Shown piece after piece: positions 1-7,285 of a DNA stretch of 27,512 bases. Each line of letters starts with the position of its first letter. Position 1 is the first letter of the stretch. The notes under the pieces are model-generated. The model ran no database searches and was not told the origin of the DNA. It worked only from the letters and a program-made list of their open reading frames with translations. Source of the DNA: JBAZAX01 sp964568625 (GTDB lineage: Bacteria; Babelota; Babeliae; Babelales; RVW-14); contig CAZMQG010000021.1 in assembly GCA_964568625.1 (NCBI GenBank), forward strand, positions 1 through 27,512, read 5' to 3'. A program made the position numbers and the translations under genes.

Positions 1-34
1 AGTGAGAAAGGATTTTTTTAAAGCTATTTTTGAG

Positions 35-166
35 TTATCGAGTTAGCGTTAAATAGCGTATATCCGGAAAACTAGTGCCGACAATAAAATCTTTTTTGTT
101 TGCGTTACTAAAAGGACCTTTAAGTGCAATAAGTGCAAGCGCTACATGCATTAATGGGGCAGGCAT
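35..166 (-). pseudogene. Short, probably broken reading frame downstream of upp
   Basis: This is a 43-codon minus-strand frame starting ATG at 164-166, with a good ribosome site (AAGGA, 8 bases before the ATG). It begins 30 bases after the upp stop, so it could share upp's transcript. The peptide starts MPAPLMHVALALIALKGPFS and contains the stretch FIVGTSFPDIRYL, then meets TAA at 35-37. From memory, this stretch resembles the N-terminus of a longer family with a GT-FPDIRYL motif, so 43 residues would be only the beginning. Skipping one base just before the stop (ACT-C-GAT) gives an open frame running off the window edge, and the original frame is also open again after the TAA. Either a frameshift or nonsense mutation broke the gene, or it is a genuine short peptide. 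The window edge prevents a decision. Confidence 0.4.
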
Positions 167-196
167 GTTGGAATTCCTTTATCTTAAATGGTTGGC

Positions 197-823
197 TTAC
201 TCAGTTCCAAAAAATCTGTCACCAAAATCACCAAGGCCTGGCGTTATAAATTTGTTAGACGTCAGGCCTTCGTCTGTTACGGCTACAATTATTTTGATAT
301 TCGGATAGGCATTTTTCATTACTTTAATTCCCTCTGGTGCTGCAATTATTCCAACAAAAATAATTTGTTTCTGATCAATACCCATGTCTGTGATTATTTT
401 TATAGTGTCTGTTCCACTGCCACCGGTTGCAATCATCGGGTCTAAAATAATAACTTGATCAGAAGTTGAAATTTTGGGAATATTTTTGTAATAAAGGTGT
501 GCGATGGCAGTTTTTTCATCTCTTTTCATTCCAACAACTCCTACTGAAGCATCAGGGAACTGTTTTATAAAAGCAGGTAGTAACGCCAGGCCTGATCTTA
601 GTATTGGAATTAGAATAATATTTTTTTTAATTTGTAATCCGGTGGTGGTTGTTATTGGTGTTTCGATATCAATTTTTTTTGTTTCAATAACTGATTCTGC
701 TTCAAGCGCTAGTAAACTGGCTAACTGCATTGATGTGTACCTAAATTCTGCACGTGATGTATTCTTGTTCCTTAATTTTGTTATTAATAAATTTTTTAAA
801 CTTGAAAGATTTGAATTTATCAT
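197..823 (-). CDS. upp: Uracil phosphoribosyltransferase
   Basis: This cytosolic salvage enzyme converts uracil and PRPP to UMP and diphosphate. The 208-residue length is normal for the family. The PRPP-binding loop is at residues 126-140 (ILDPMIATGGSGTDT), and the C-terminus PGLGDFGDRFFGT is the uracil-recognition signature that separates Upp from other phosphoribosyltransferases. The motif RSGLALLPAF near residue 76 also fits. The ATG at 821-823 follows AAGGGA at a suitable distance. The gene is divergent from the M48 protease, with about 110 bases between them. Salvage of host uracil fits a bacterium with reduced nucleotide synthesis, but the window cannot show whether de novo synthesis is missing. 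Confidence 0.95.
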   Translation of the reverse strand: MINSNLSSLKNLLITKLRNKNTSRAEFRYTSMQLASLLALEAESVIETKKIDIETPITTTTGLQIKKNIILIPILRSGLALLPAFIKQFPDASVGVVGMKRDEKTAIAHLYYKNIPKISTSDQVIILDPMIATGGSGTDTIKIITDMGIDQKQIIFVGIIAAPEGIKVMKNAYPNIKIIVAVTDEGLTSNKFITPGLGDFGDRFFGTE

Positions 824-869
824 GGTATATTCCCTTAAATATTTTTTTTGTTTTATTGATTTAAAATAA

Positions 870-899
870 AAAATAAATTAAGAAACAACATTAAGTCAA
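870..899 (-). promoter_or_regulatory. Candidate sigma-70-type promoter for upp
   Basis: On the minus strand TTGACT (894-899) is followed after 18 bases by TATTTT (870-875), about 47 bases before the upp start codon. The -35 matches consensus at five of six positions and the -10 at four of six. The whole region is very AT-rich, so -10-like words are common by chance. The -35 match is the stronger evidence. Confidence 0.35.
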
Positions 900-933
900 T
901 ATATAAATTTTATGTTTTTATGAAGGACCATTT

Positions 934-2265
934 GTGTTTAGTAAATCAAATGTTTTCAGTGTTATTTTTTTTATGTTATTTATATCAGCACATTTGATGG
1001 CAACTGATAAATGCTGTGATTGCAATTTATGTAATGAGAGTCTTAATGAACTAAAAGAACAGACGATATCTGCGCTAAAAAATAAATTGAGTGAGTTAGA
1101 AAGAATTATTTTTATACGCAAACGTGACTTGACTAATGTTCATGGTGTAAGCGTTGCTGATTTGCAAAAAGAATTAGCGAAATTTGAAGAAGATTATGCA
1201 AAATTAGAATTAAAAATTGCAGATTTGGAACATGCTTTTGATGAGTCTCAAGATACAAGTTTTTTAAATACAAACCAGATTAAGACATTGCTTTTAATTT
1301 CAGCGATAATCGGTCTTACCGGAGGCCTTGGTTATGTAGGATTCAAAAATATACACAACCGATCTGCCAAATATATTGCTTGTGGTTTGACAGGGTTAAT
1401 TATTTTGGTTGAACTTTTAATGTTTTATTTTTCTGAAACGATAGCTCTTATTTTTGCAGATGCTAAAACCTTAGATAAAGAAAAATATGCATATGTTTAC
1501 GAGATAGTGAAGGATCTTGCTCAAAAAGCAGGTATCCCAAAGCCTAAAGTATTTTATAATAAAATGAGTATTCCAAATGCTTTTGCTTGCGGTAGAAATA
1601 AAAGTAATGCTTCTGTTTTAGTTACGCAAGGGTTATTGGATTTATTGAATGAACGTGAGCTAAGGGCTGTTCTTGCACATGAAATTTCTCATATAAGACA
1701 TTATGATATAATGCTAACATCTGCATCCAATGCAATATCTACCCCGGGATTAATTGCGGCGCAAGTTTTGAAAGACAGTATTCATGATCGTGATAACAAT
1801 AGAAATAGATTGAATTTGGCGGCAGTAACATGTTACTTTTTGGGATTGTTTAGTGAGTGGGCATTTAAATTAATGAATTTATCTATATCACGATCGAGAG
1901 AGTATCTTGCTGACGAAAGTGGTGCTAAACTTTGTGCGGATCCAATGGCTTTGGCCAGTGCGTTGAATAAAATTAGAGATAAGATGGTATCTAAGTTTAA
2001 TGATACAAGTAACTTTACATCTTCAGAACTAAAGTTTAGCAAAGGTTTTGAGATGATGTGCATAGCGTCTCCGTTCAAAGAAAATTCATCAAGTTATGCT
2101 GACGATCAAGATGTTATGAGTAAGCAAATTGATTCAGTTCAAAGTTGGATTGAGTGTATTAGCGAATGGTTTTCAACTCATCCATTAACGCAAAATAGGG
2201 TTTCAAGATTAAAAGAACTAGAGCGTCGTTATGTTGATTTATTAGAGAAGAGCAACGAAGTTTAG
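934..2265 (+). CDS. Membrane-bound M48-family zinc metalloprotease with exported coiled-coil N-terminal region
   Basis: This is a 443-residue protein starting at GTG, with GAAGGA six bases upstream. Residues 1-22 look like a signal peptide. A small cysteine cluster follows (Cys27, 28, 30, 33), then a charged coiled coil (about 38-105) and two membrane segments (about 118-137 and 146-174). The M48 peptidase domain comes last. Zinc ligands are seen as HEISH at 249-253 and the glutamate in SREYLADE at 323, with the family motif NAFACG near 215. This resembles HtpX/Ste24-type proteases that degrade damaged membrane proteins. HtpX itself is about 290 residues and lacks the long N-terminal exported part, so this is an extended architecture. 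The phosphoribosyltransferase follows after 35 bases and is probably co-transcribed. The M48 assignment is firm; the substrate is unknown. Confidence 0.9.
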   Translation: MFSKSNVFSVIFFMLFISAHLMATDKCCDCNLCNESLNELKEQTISALKNKLSELERIIFIRKRDLTNVHGVSVADLQKELAKFEEDYAKLELKIADLEHAFDESQDTSFLNTNQIKTLLLISAIIGLTGGLGYVGFKNIHNRSAKYIACGLTGLIILVELLMFYFSETIALIFADAKTLDKEKYAYVYEIVKDLAQKAGIPKPKVFYNKMSIPNAFACGRNKSNASVLVTQGLLDLLNERELRAVLAHEISHIRHYDIMLTSASNAISTPGLIAAQVLKDSIHDRDNNRNRLNLAAVTCYFLGLFSEWAFKLMNLSISRSREYLADESGAKLCADPMALASALNKIRDKMVSKFNDTSNFTSSELKFSKGFEMMCIASPFKENSSSYADDQDVMSKQIDSVQSWIECISEWFSTHPLTQNRVSRLKELERRYVDLLEKSNEV

Positions 2266-2300
2266 GCTTAATCAAAATTAAGAGAAAGAGAGGGTAGTAT

Positions 2301-2933
2301 ATGTTTTTTAAAGATCGTGCGGATGCAGGAAAAAAATTAGCTGAAAAGTTGTTAGCCCATGCAAATCAAAAAGATACAATTGTTGTTGGTTTACCAAGGG
2401 GTGGTGTTGTAGTGGCGTTTGAAGTTGCTAAGAAGCTAAATTTGCCGCTTGATATTATAGTTTCAAGAAAAATTGGAATGCCAGGGCAACCGGAGTTTGC
2501 AGTAGGTGCTATTACTGCAGATGGAAAAGAAATTTTTGATCAAAGGCTAATTCAAAGTTTTGCATTAGAACGTAAAGATCTGGAAAAAATTATCGAAGCT
2601 GAAAAAAAAGAAACTTTGAGAAGAATGCGAGTTTATAGGCCAGGTCGTGCAGAATTAAATTTAAAAAACAAAACTGTTCTTTTGGTGGATGATGGAGTTG
2701 CTACAGGTATGACAATGCAGGCGACTCTGTTGAGTGCACGTGGGCTTGGGGCCAAACAAATCATTATTGCGGTTCCAGTGATCCCTCAGGATCAAATTAA
2801 GGTGCTTAAAAGACTATCCGACGAAATTATATATCTTGATGCACCGGTTAATTTTGGGGCTATCAGCATTTTTTATAAAGATTTTTCTCAAGTGAATGAT
2901 GATCAAGTTATTAAATTGATGCAGACTGAATAA
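2301..2933 (+). CDS. Predicted phosphoribosyltransferase (COG1926 type)
   Basis: This 210-residue type I phosphoribosyltransferase fold protein has the PRPP loop VLLVDDGVATGMT at 126-138 and an N-terminal LPRGGVVVAFEVA segment (about 31-43). That segment, together with the SRKIGMPGQPEFAVGA stretch (about 55-70), is typical of the COG1926 family. No substrate is established for most members, so it should not be named hypoxanthine or adenine phosphoribosyltransferase. The ATG at 2301 follows a purine-rich GAGAGGG. It lies 35 bases after the M48 protease stop and is followed by a symmetric terminator at 2940-2958, so it is likely the last gene of a two-gene unit. Confidence 0.85.
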   Translation: MFFKDRADAGKKLAEKLLAHANQKDTIVVGLPRGGVVVAFEVAKKLNLPLDIIVSRKIGMPGQPEFAVGAITADGKEIFDQRLIQSFALERKDLEKIIEAEKKETLRRMRVYRPGRAELNLKNKTVLLVDDGVATGMTMQATLLSARGLGAKQIIIAVPVIPQDQIKVLKRLSDEIIYLDAPVNFGAISIFYKDFSQVNDDQVIKLMQTE

Positions 2934-2939
2934 AAATGA

Positions 2940-2958
2940 GGCCAGCTTAACGCTGGCC
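2940..2958. terminator. Bidirectional hairpin terminator between convergent genes
   Basis: GGCCAGC (2940-2946) and GCTGGCC (2952-2958) form a perfect 7-bp GC-rich stem with loop TTAAC. On the minus strand it is followed by a T-rich stretch (ATTTTTATT). On the plus strand the T run is weak (ATTATTTTG). It sits between the convergent phosphoribosyltransferase gene and the cysteine-rich peptide gene, so it can serve both. Confidence 0.75.
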
Positions 2959-2995
2959 CAATTATTTTGTCTATTAAATTATATTTGCGTGAGTC

Positions 2996-3097
2996 TTATT
3001 TTTTGCATTTGCAAGGTTTACTTCCACATTTTGGACATTTACCGCATTTACATGCGCCACAGCCACATTTTGGGCAACATTTTCCACCACAAGCCAT
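2996..3097 (-). CDS. Small cysteine-rich metallothionein-like peptide
   Basis: A 33-residue peptide begins MACGGKCCPKCGCGACKCG. It has eleven cysteines (positions 3, 7, 8, 11, 13, 16, 18, 21, 24, 29, 31), nine lysines and no aromatic residue. Clustered C-x-C, C-x2-C and CC spacing is the hallmark of metallothioneins and other soft-metal (Zn, Cu, Cd) chelating peptides, so metal storage or detoxification is inferred. No known family is claimed. Two ATGs are adjacent (3098-3100 and 3095-3097). The second is preferred because it lies six bases after the strong GGAG, whereas the first would be only three bases away. The gene starts about 29 bases after the stop of the secreted protein at 3127-3882 and ends before the hairpin at 2940-2958. 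An export signal is absent, so it should act in the cytoplasm. Confidence 0.75.
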   Translation of the reverse strand: MACGGKCCPKCGCGACKCGKCPKCGSKPCKCKK

Positions 3098-3126
3098 CAT
3101 GATCTCCTAAATTAAAGGGTTAAACT

Positions 3127-3882
3127 TTAAATATTTTTAATGAGGGATCGATCTTTTTTGTCATCAATTTTTTCTTGTTCCTTATTTATAGGTTCAAAGT
3201 ACCTTGTGATGTCAAGTGTTTGAAATAAAATATTAGATTGATTCTTATTTCCTATAACATAAATTTCCGGTAACACAAGATGGCTACTTTCTACGGACAT
3301 AAAGTCTCCAACAGGCACATATATGTTTGATGGTTTGGCAAATATGACAAGTGTTAGCGGATTTATTTTATGATCCGTTGGTAGAGGGATTTCTTTCACG
3401 CTCCAATACTGTGTTTTTTTAGTTGGATCTTCCGGATCAACGTCTTCTTTTTGTTCTAGGTTATATAATTTTGTTTGAACCTTATCGGGTGGTAAAAATT
3501 CGCGATGTGCGATAGTATTTTCTTTCACTTTAACAAGATTTATTTGTTCAGTGATGGCAATATTAAGTTTTGGAGTTACATGTCTGAGAGGGAATGATAT
3601 CAATCCATCGCGATCTGAAATATCCATAAACCCCGAATAAATTGCCACAAAACCACTTAATTTTGGAGTTAACCATGCTCTGGATCCATTTATCTGTTTT
3701 TTTACCGTTTTACTTGGAAGTTTTTGTGTGTTTTTTGGGGAAGAGACGTCCTTTTTTGCTTCTGCCAATGCTTGATTTATGATATTGGTAGGGGCGGGTT
3801 TTAAATAAAGAATAATCCTATTGTCTGCGTTTGATTTTATAAAACACATTATTATAATGATAAAAAAACTCAATTTATTCAT
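3127..3882 (-). CDS. Secreted protein of unknown function
   Basis: I do not recognise this 251-residue protein. It starts with a clear signal peptide (MNKLSFFIIIIMCFIKSNA). The start ATG (3880-3882) is preceded by GAAGG at seven bases. After a lysine-rich linker (about 40-65), the body is mostly polar with short beta-like hydrophobic stretches (AWLTPKLSGFVAIYSGFMDI, LTLVIFAKPSNIYVPVG, HLVLPEIYVIG). The C-terminus (from about 225) is highly charged. No cysteine pattern, membrane span or catalytic motif stands out. It is the probable first gene of a unit with the downstream metallothionein-like peptide. A periplasmic or surface-layer role is possible but unproved. Confidence 0.75.
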   Translation of the reverse strand: MNKLSFFIIIIMCFIKSNADNRIILYLKPAPTNIINQALAEAKKDVSSPKNTQKLPSKTVKKQINGSRAWLTPKLSGFVAIYSGFMDISDRDGLISFPLRHVTPKLNIAITEQINLVKVKENTIAHREFLPPDKVQTKLYNLEQKEDVDPEDPTKKTQYWSVKEIPLPTDHKINPLTLVIFAKPSNIYVPVGDFMSVESSHLVLPEIYVIGNKNQSNILFQTLDITRYFEPINKEQEKIDDKKDRSLIKNI

Positions 3883-4026
3883 ATTTATGCCTTCTGGATT
3901 TGCGGTTAACGTTTACTCTTATTTAAAAAGCCCTTATAATCAATATCTAAACTACCAAAGTATTTGTGTAAAAAGCTATAGTTAGAATCATAGTACTGTT
4001 TTTCATTTTATATCCAGGGACTTTCG

Positions 4027-4668
4027 ATGAGTATAAGAGTAAAGCCAGAAGAAAAGGTTTGGGCTGATTTTCAAGAACATGAAAAATTATCAGATCAGCA
4101 AATTGAATTATTTAAAATGTATGAGCGTTATCTTTCAAAATGTAATGAAGAGTTTAATTTAACTGCCATTAAAGATTTATCAGGAATTGTACGTCAGCAT
4201 TTTCAAGATTCATTGTCACTAGCCAAATTTACAGATTTGAGCAAAATAAAATCAATTTGCGATATTGGAACCGGTGCAGGCTTTCCAGCTATTCCACTTA
4301 AAATTATGTTTCCACATCTTAAGGTTTATCTGATTGAAGTCACAAAGAAAAAAATTCAATTTTTGACTGATCTTATAAGTATGCTTGAGTTAACGGATGT
4401 TGAAATTTGTGACTTGGATTGGAGAACGTTTTTACGCAAAACGGAATTTGATATTGATCTGTTTGTTACACGGGCTGCTATTGATGAAGTTGAGTTAATA
4501 AGAATATTTAAGCCATCATGCTTTTATAACAAAGCTACAATTGTTTACTGGGCAGCGGAACATTGGGAATGCCACACGAAGGCCAAAGATTTTCTTAACA
4601 AGATTGAAAATTACAAACTTGGACAGAAAAATAGAAAACTTGTGTTTTTTAAATTAATTTCCGTCTAA
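4027..4668 (+). CDS. rsmG: 16S rRNA (guanine527-N7)-methyltransferase RsmG
   Basis: RsmG (GidB) methylates N7 of G527 in 16S rRNA using S-adenosylmethionine. The 213-residue length fits the family. Evidence is the SAM-binding motif DIGTGAGFPAIPL starting at residue 79, the upstream family motif FNLTAIKD (about 43-50) with QHFQDSLSLA (about 58-67), and the segment LFVTRAA near residue 145. The start at 4027 follows AGGGA. The gene is divergent from the secreted protein at 3127-3882, with 144 bases between them. Its last 15 bases overlap the end of the RING-H2 gene on the other strand, an unusually tight tail-to-tail arrangement. In other bacteria, RsmG loss gives low-level streptomycin resistance. 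Confidence 0.9.
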   Translation: MSIRVKPEEKVWADFQEHEKLSDQQIELFKMYERYLSKCNEEFNLTAIKDLSGIVRQHFQDSLSLAKFTDLSKIKSICDIGTGAGFPAIPLKIMFPHLKVYLIEVTKKKIQFLTDLISMLELTDVEICDLDWRTFLRKTEFDIDLFVTRAAIDEVELIRIFKPSCFYNKATIVYWAAEHWECHTKAKDFLNKIENYKLGQKNRKLVFFKLISV

Positions 4669-5418
4669 ATACTTTGTTTGTTTTACATTTATTGGTTTCA
4701 TATGATCTAAGCCTCTGGTTGCATTGCAGTAAACATATCGGGTTATCTGTCTGTGGCATAAAATGCAATGGCTTTGTCGTGCTATACGTTCCGGTATGCT
4801 TTTTGCGTTGTCAATCCAGGCTGCGATACATTTTTGATGCAATTTATGTGCACATGGATCTGCTATGGCTACTGTCTCTTCGGCGCCAATACGTTCGAGG
4901 CAAAATCCACATTCAAAGCCAATAAAATTTTGGCGTTTGATGGTGGTGTATCCATGTTCTTCGGTGAAATTAATAGTAATTTCTTTAACCCCCGCCATAT
5001 CAACAGGTGTGAAGAAAATTCCTGCTTTGCTATTTTTGTAATGTGATAGATCATTTTCTGTTTCGAAAATTCTAATTGTTAAATTTTGAAAACTATGTTT
5101 ATCAAATGTTTTTGATTGTCCGGAAGCAACGAAAGGATCCGACAACAAGATTATGCCACCTGATTTTCGGGTGTGAGTGACTGTTCCAGATGCGGGATCT
5201 ATTTTTTGGGTAAATTCTCCCCCTGATTTGACAGATATCCACAAATCGTGTCCGGAAGAATTTGTTAAAATAATTAGCGATTGAGATTCGCCTTGACCAT
5301 ACTGAGTGCCTACAATTTTTTCTGCCTCAATGTCGGGTTTTACCTTTGCGCATTGTGTTTTACTGAAACTTGTAAAAAAGATTAAACTTGTAATATATAT
5401 TAAATATTTTTTTTTCAT
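4654..5418 (-). CDS. Secreted RING-H2 zinc-finger protein (candidate host-directed E3 ubiquitin ligase)
   Basis: This 254-residue protein has a signal peptide (residues 1-23, ending TQCA) and a start codon preceded by GGGAG. The middle (about 45-165) is beta-rich without recognised motifs. The C-terminal part holds a complete RING-H2 pattern: Cys170-x2-Cys173, Cys189-x-His191, His194-x2-Cys197, and Cys218-x2-Cys221. This spacing is that of eukaryotic cross-brace RING fingers, which recruit E2 enzymes. Bacteria have no canonical ubiquitin pathway, so an exported RING suggests action on host ubiquitination. That is inference, and a structural zinc role is the alternative. It lies 21 bases after the secreted ankyrin gene and is probably co-transcribed with it. 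Its 3' end overlaps rsmG by 15 bases. Confidence 0.85.
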   Translation of the reverse strand: MKKKYLIYITSLIFFTSFSKTQCAKVKPDIEAEKIVGTQYGQGESQSLIILTNSSGHDLWISVKSGGEFTQKIDPASGTVTHTRKSGGIILLSDPFVASGQSKTFDKHSFQNLTIRIFETENDLSHYKNSKAGIFFTPVDMAGVKEITINFTEEHGYTTIKRQNFIGFECGFCLERIGAEETVAIADPCAHKLHQKCIAAWIDNAKSIPERIARQSHCILCHRQITRYVYCNATRGLDHMKPINVKQTKYLDGN

Positions 5419-5439
5419 TCAATAATCTCCCAATTACAA

Positions 5440-6015
5440 TTATATAGCACCACTTGCAATAAGAATTTCTACACAAGTTTGATGTCCGCATAATTTTGCA
5501 TAAAATAGCGGCGTTTTTCCTTCTTCATCTTGTATATTTATATCTGCTCCTTGTTGGATAAGCACTATTATGCCTTTTGCGTATCCCATCAATGCAGCTA
5601 AGTGCAGAGCTGTTCGATTTCCAGGACCAATAATGTTGGCATACTTACTGTTTTCAGTGAGTGCATATATGCACTCCCAATGTTTATGTTCTATAGCATA
5701 GAATAATGGTGGTATGCGATTAAAGTCGCAAATGGTTGGGTTGGCTCCGCAGATAAGAAGTTCTCTTATAAAACCCGCACGTCCAGATTTGGCTGCATGA
5801 TGTAATGCGGTTTTGCCTGAGAGGTCTTGTTGATTGGGGTTACTGCTAGCAATAATGATATAAGGATTTCGGGTTAATAGGCATTCTGCACTTAACTCTC
5901 TTGGGTTGAATACTGCCGCTTGCATTGATTCGACTTCTGTTTGCATTGAAAAAATGCGAACAACAGTAAAAATAGAAAAAAATAAAAAAACTCTTGGATT
6001 TTTTATATAATCCAT
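5440..6015 (-). CDS. Secreted ankyrin-repeat protein
   Basis: This 191-residue protein has an N-terminal signal-like segment (FLFFSIFTVVRIFSM, residues 10-24) and four ankyrin repeats at about 67-97, 100-130, 133-163 and 166-191. Repeat hallmarks are GKTALHHAAKSG, NRTALHLAALMG and GKTPLFYAKLCG. The second repeat is degenerate. The last repeat ends almost at the C-terminus, so the protein is essentially a leader plus an ankyrin domain and probably a protein-binding adaptor. A GGGGGG stretch precedes the ATG. It lies 55 bases after the MacB-like permease and 21 bases before the RING-H2 gene, all on the minus strand. An ankyrin binder next to a RING gene could supply substrate recognition, which is a hypothesis. 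Confidence 0.88.
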   Translation of the reverse strand: MDYIKNPRVFLFFSIFTVVRIFSMQTEVESMQAAVFNPRELSAECLLTRNPYIIIASSNPNQQDLSGKTALHHAAKSGRAGFIRELLICGANPTICDFNRIPPLFYAIEHKHWECIYALTENSKYANIIGPGNRTALHLAALMGYAKGIIVLIQQGADINIQDEEGKTPLFYAKLCGHQTCVEILIASGAI

Positions 6016-6070
6016 ACAACTTTCCCCCCTGTATATACTCCTAAAATACTTGCCTTTTTATTCTAATGGC

Positions 6071-7285
6071 TTACTTTTCTATCAGTGCTTCTACAGGATT
6101 CATCATTGCTGCTTGGTATGCAGGATAAAAACCAAAAAACAGACCGATCATAGCAGATGATAGTAAAGAGATGGATACTGCATATTTTGAAATGAAAATT
6201 GGCCACTCGAGTATAAAACCTATAGCTTCAGCAGTTCCAACTCCAATTAAGACGCCAACAAGGCCTCCAATTAAGCAAATAATTATGGCTTCAAGAATAA
6301 ATTGAGTAAGAATATTTTGGGTCGTAGCACCAAGTGCCATACGAATTCCAATCTCTTTTGTTCTCTCTTTTACGCTAACAAGCATAATATTCATAATTCC
6401 TATTCCACCAACTATTAATGAAATTGATGCTATTATAAACAGCAGTAGATTAAGAACCATTGACGCGGAGTCTGTAGCTTGAGCTATATCATCTTGTGTG
6501 AAAATAGTAAAATCATCTTCATCCGTTTCAAGTAGTCTATGCCTTTGTCGTATTATTGAACGAATCTGTTCGGTAGCAGCTGCAAGGCGTTCTTTTGTTT
6601 TTGAAGACATGATCAAAGCAGTAAAATTATTTTTACCGAGAATTTTTCTCATAACGGTGGTGTATGGTGCAAAGATTACATCATCTTCGTCTCTTCCGTC
6701 AGGGGACTTTCCTCTTTCAGAAAGAATTCCAATTACCTTGAATGGTAATTTTTTTATTCTTATAACTTTCCCGATTGGATCAAGTGTTCCAAATAATTCT
6801 TTTTTTACCGTTTGACCTATTACTGCAACTTTATTTCCGGCTTTTACATCTTGCTCAGTGAAAAAATTTCCATCTGAGAGTTCCCATTGTCTTATTTCAA
6901 GATAGTTTTCATTAACGCCGCCAACGGTTGGTTGCCAGTTTGCACCTTCATAGACAACTTTTGTTGGGCAGATAACTCCGGGAGATATTAAATCCAGATC
7001 TTCGCATTCTTCTTTGACTGAAGTTAAATCGGCAGGTTTAATAGTAAATCCGATGCCCCCTCGACTTTGACTTAAATTCTTTGGGGAGCCTCCAAGTAAA
7101 ATTATGAAATTTGTTCCGAGTTTTTGAATCGTCTGATTTACCCGGTATTTTGCACCTTCACCAATTGACATAACTGCAATAATGGATACAACTCCGATGA
7201 TTATACCAAGTGTTGTTAGAACAGAACGAATTGTATGGTGTCTTAATGTCCTGAATGCCGTTTGTACTATTAGTAACGTATTCAT
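6071..7285 (-). CDS. MacB-type ABC transporter permease (copy 1)
   Basis: This 404-residue MacB/YknZ-like permease has a first membrane helix at about 20-40 (VLTTLGIIIGVVSIIAVMSI). A large extracytoplasmic MacB_PCD domain follows (about 45-275), then a C-terminal FtsX domain with three helices. The coupling motif KERTKEIGIRMALGA is near residue 310. In Escherichia coli the ATPase and permease are fused in MacB; here they are separate genes as in Bacillus YknYZ. The start ATG (7283-7285) overlaps the ATPase stop in an ATGA. Together with the two upstream genes it should form a tripartite-type efflux or secretion pump driven from the periplasm. No TolC-like outer-membrane channel is in the window. 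The substrate is unknown. Confidence 0.9.
   Translation of the reverse strand: MNTLLIVQTAFRTLRHHTIRSVLTTLGIIIGVVSIIAVMSIGEGAKYRVNQTIQKLGTNFIILLGGSPKNLSQSRGGIGFTIKPADLTSVKEECEDLDLISPGVICPTKVVYEGANWQPTVGGVNENYLEIRQWELSDGNFFTEQDVKAGNKVAVIGQTVKKELFGTLDPIGKVIRIKKLPFKVIGILSERGKSPDGRDEDDVIFAPYTTVMRKILGKNNFTALIMSSKTKERLAAATEQIRSIIRQRHRLLETDEDDFTIFTQDDIAQATDSASMVLNLLLFIIASISLIVGGIGIMNIMLVSVKERTKEIGIRMALGATTQNILTQFILEAIIICLIGGLVGVLIGVGTAEAIGFILEWPIFISKYAVSISLLSSAMIGLFFGFYPAYQAAMMNPVEALIEK

Noticed and set aside
6498..6815. 105-residue plus-strand open frame
   Set aside because: It is the shadow of the MacB-like permease, whose domains run straight through it.
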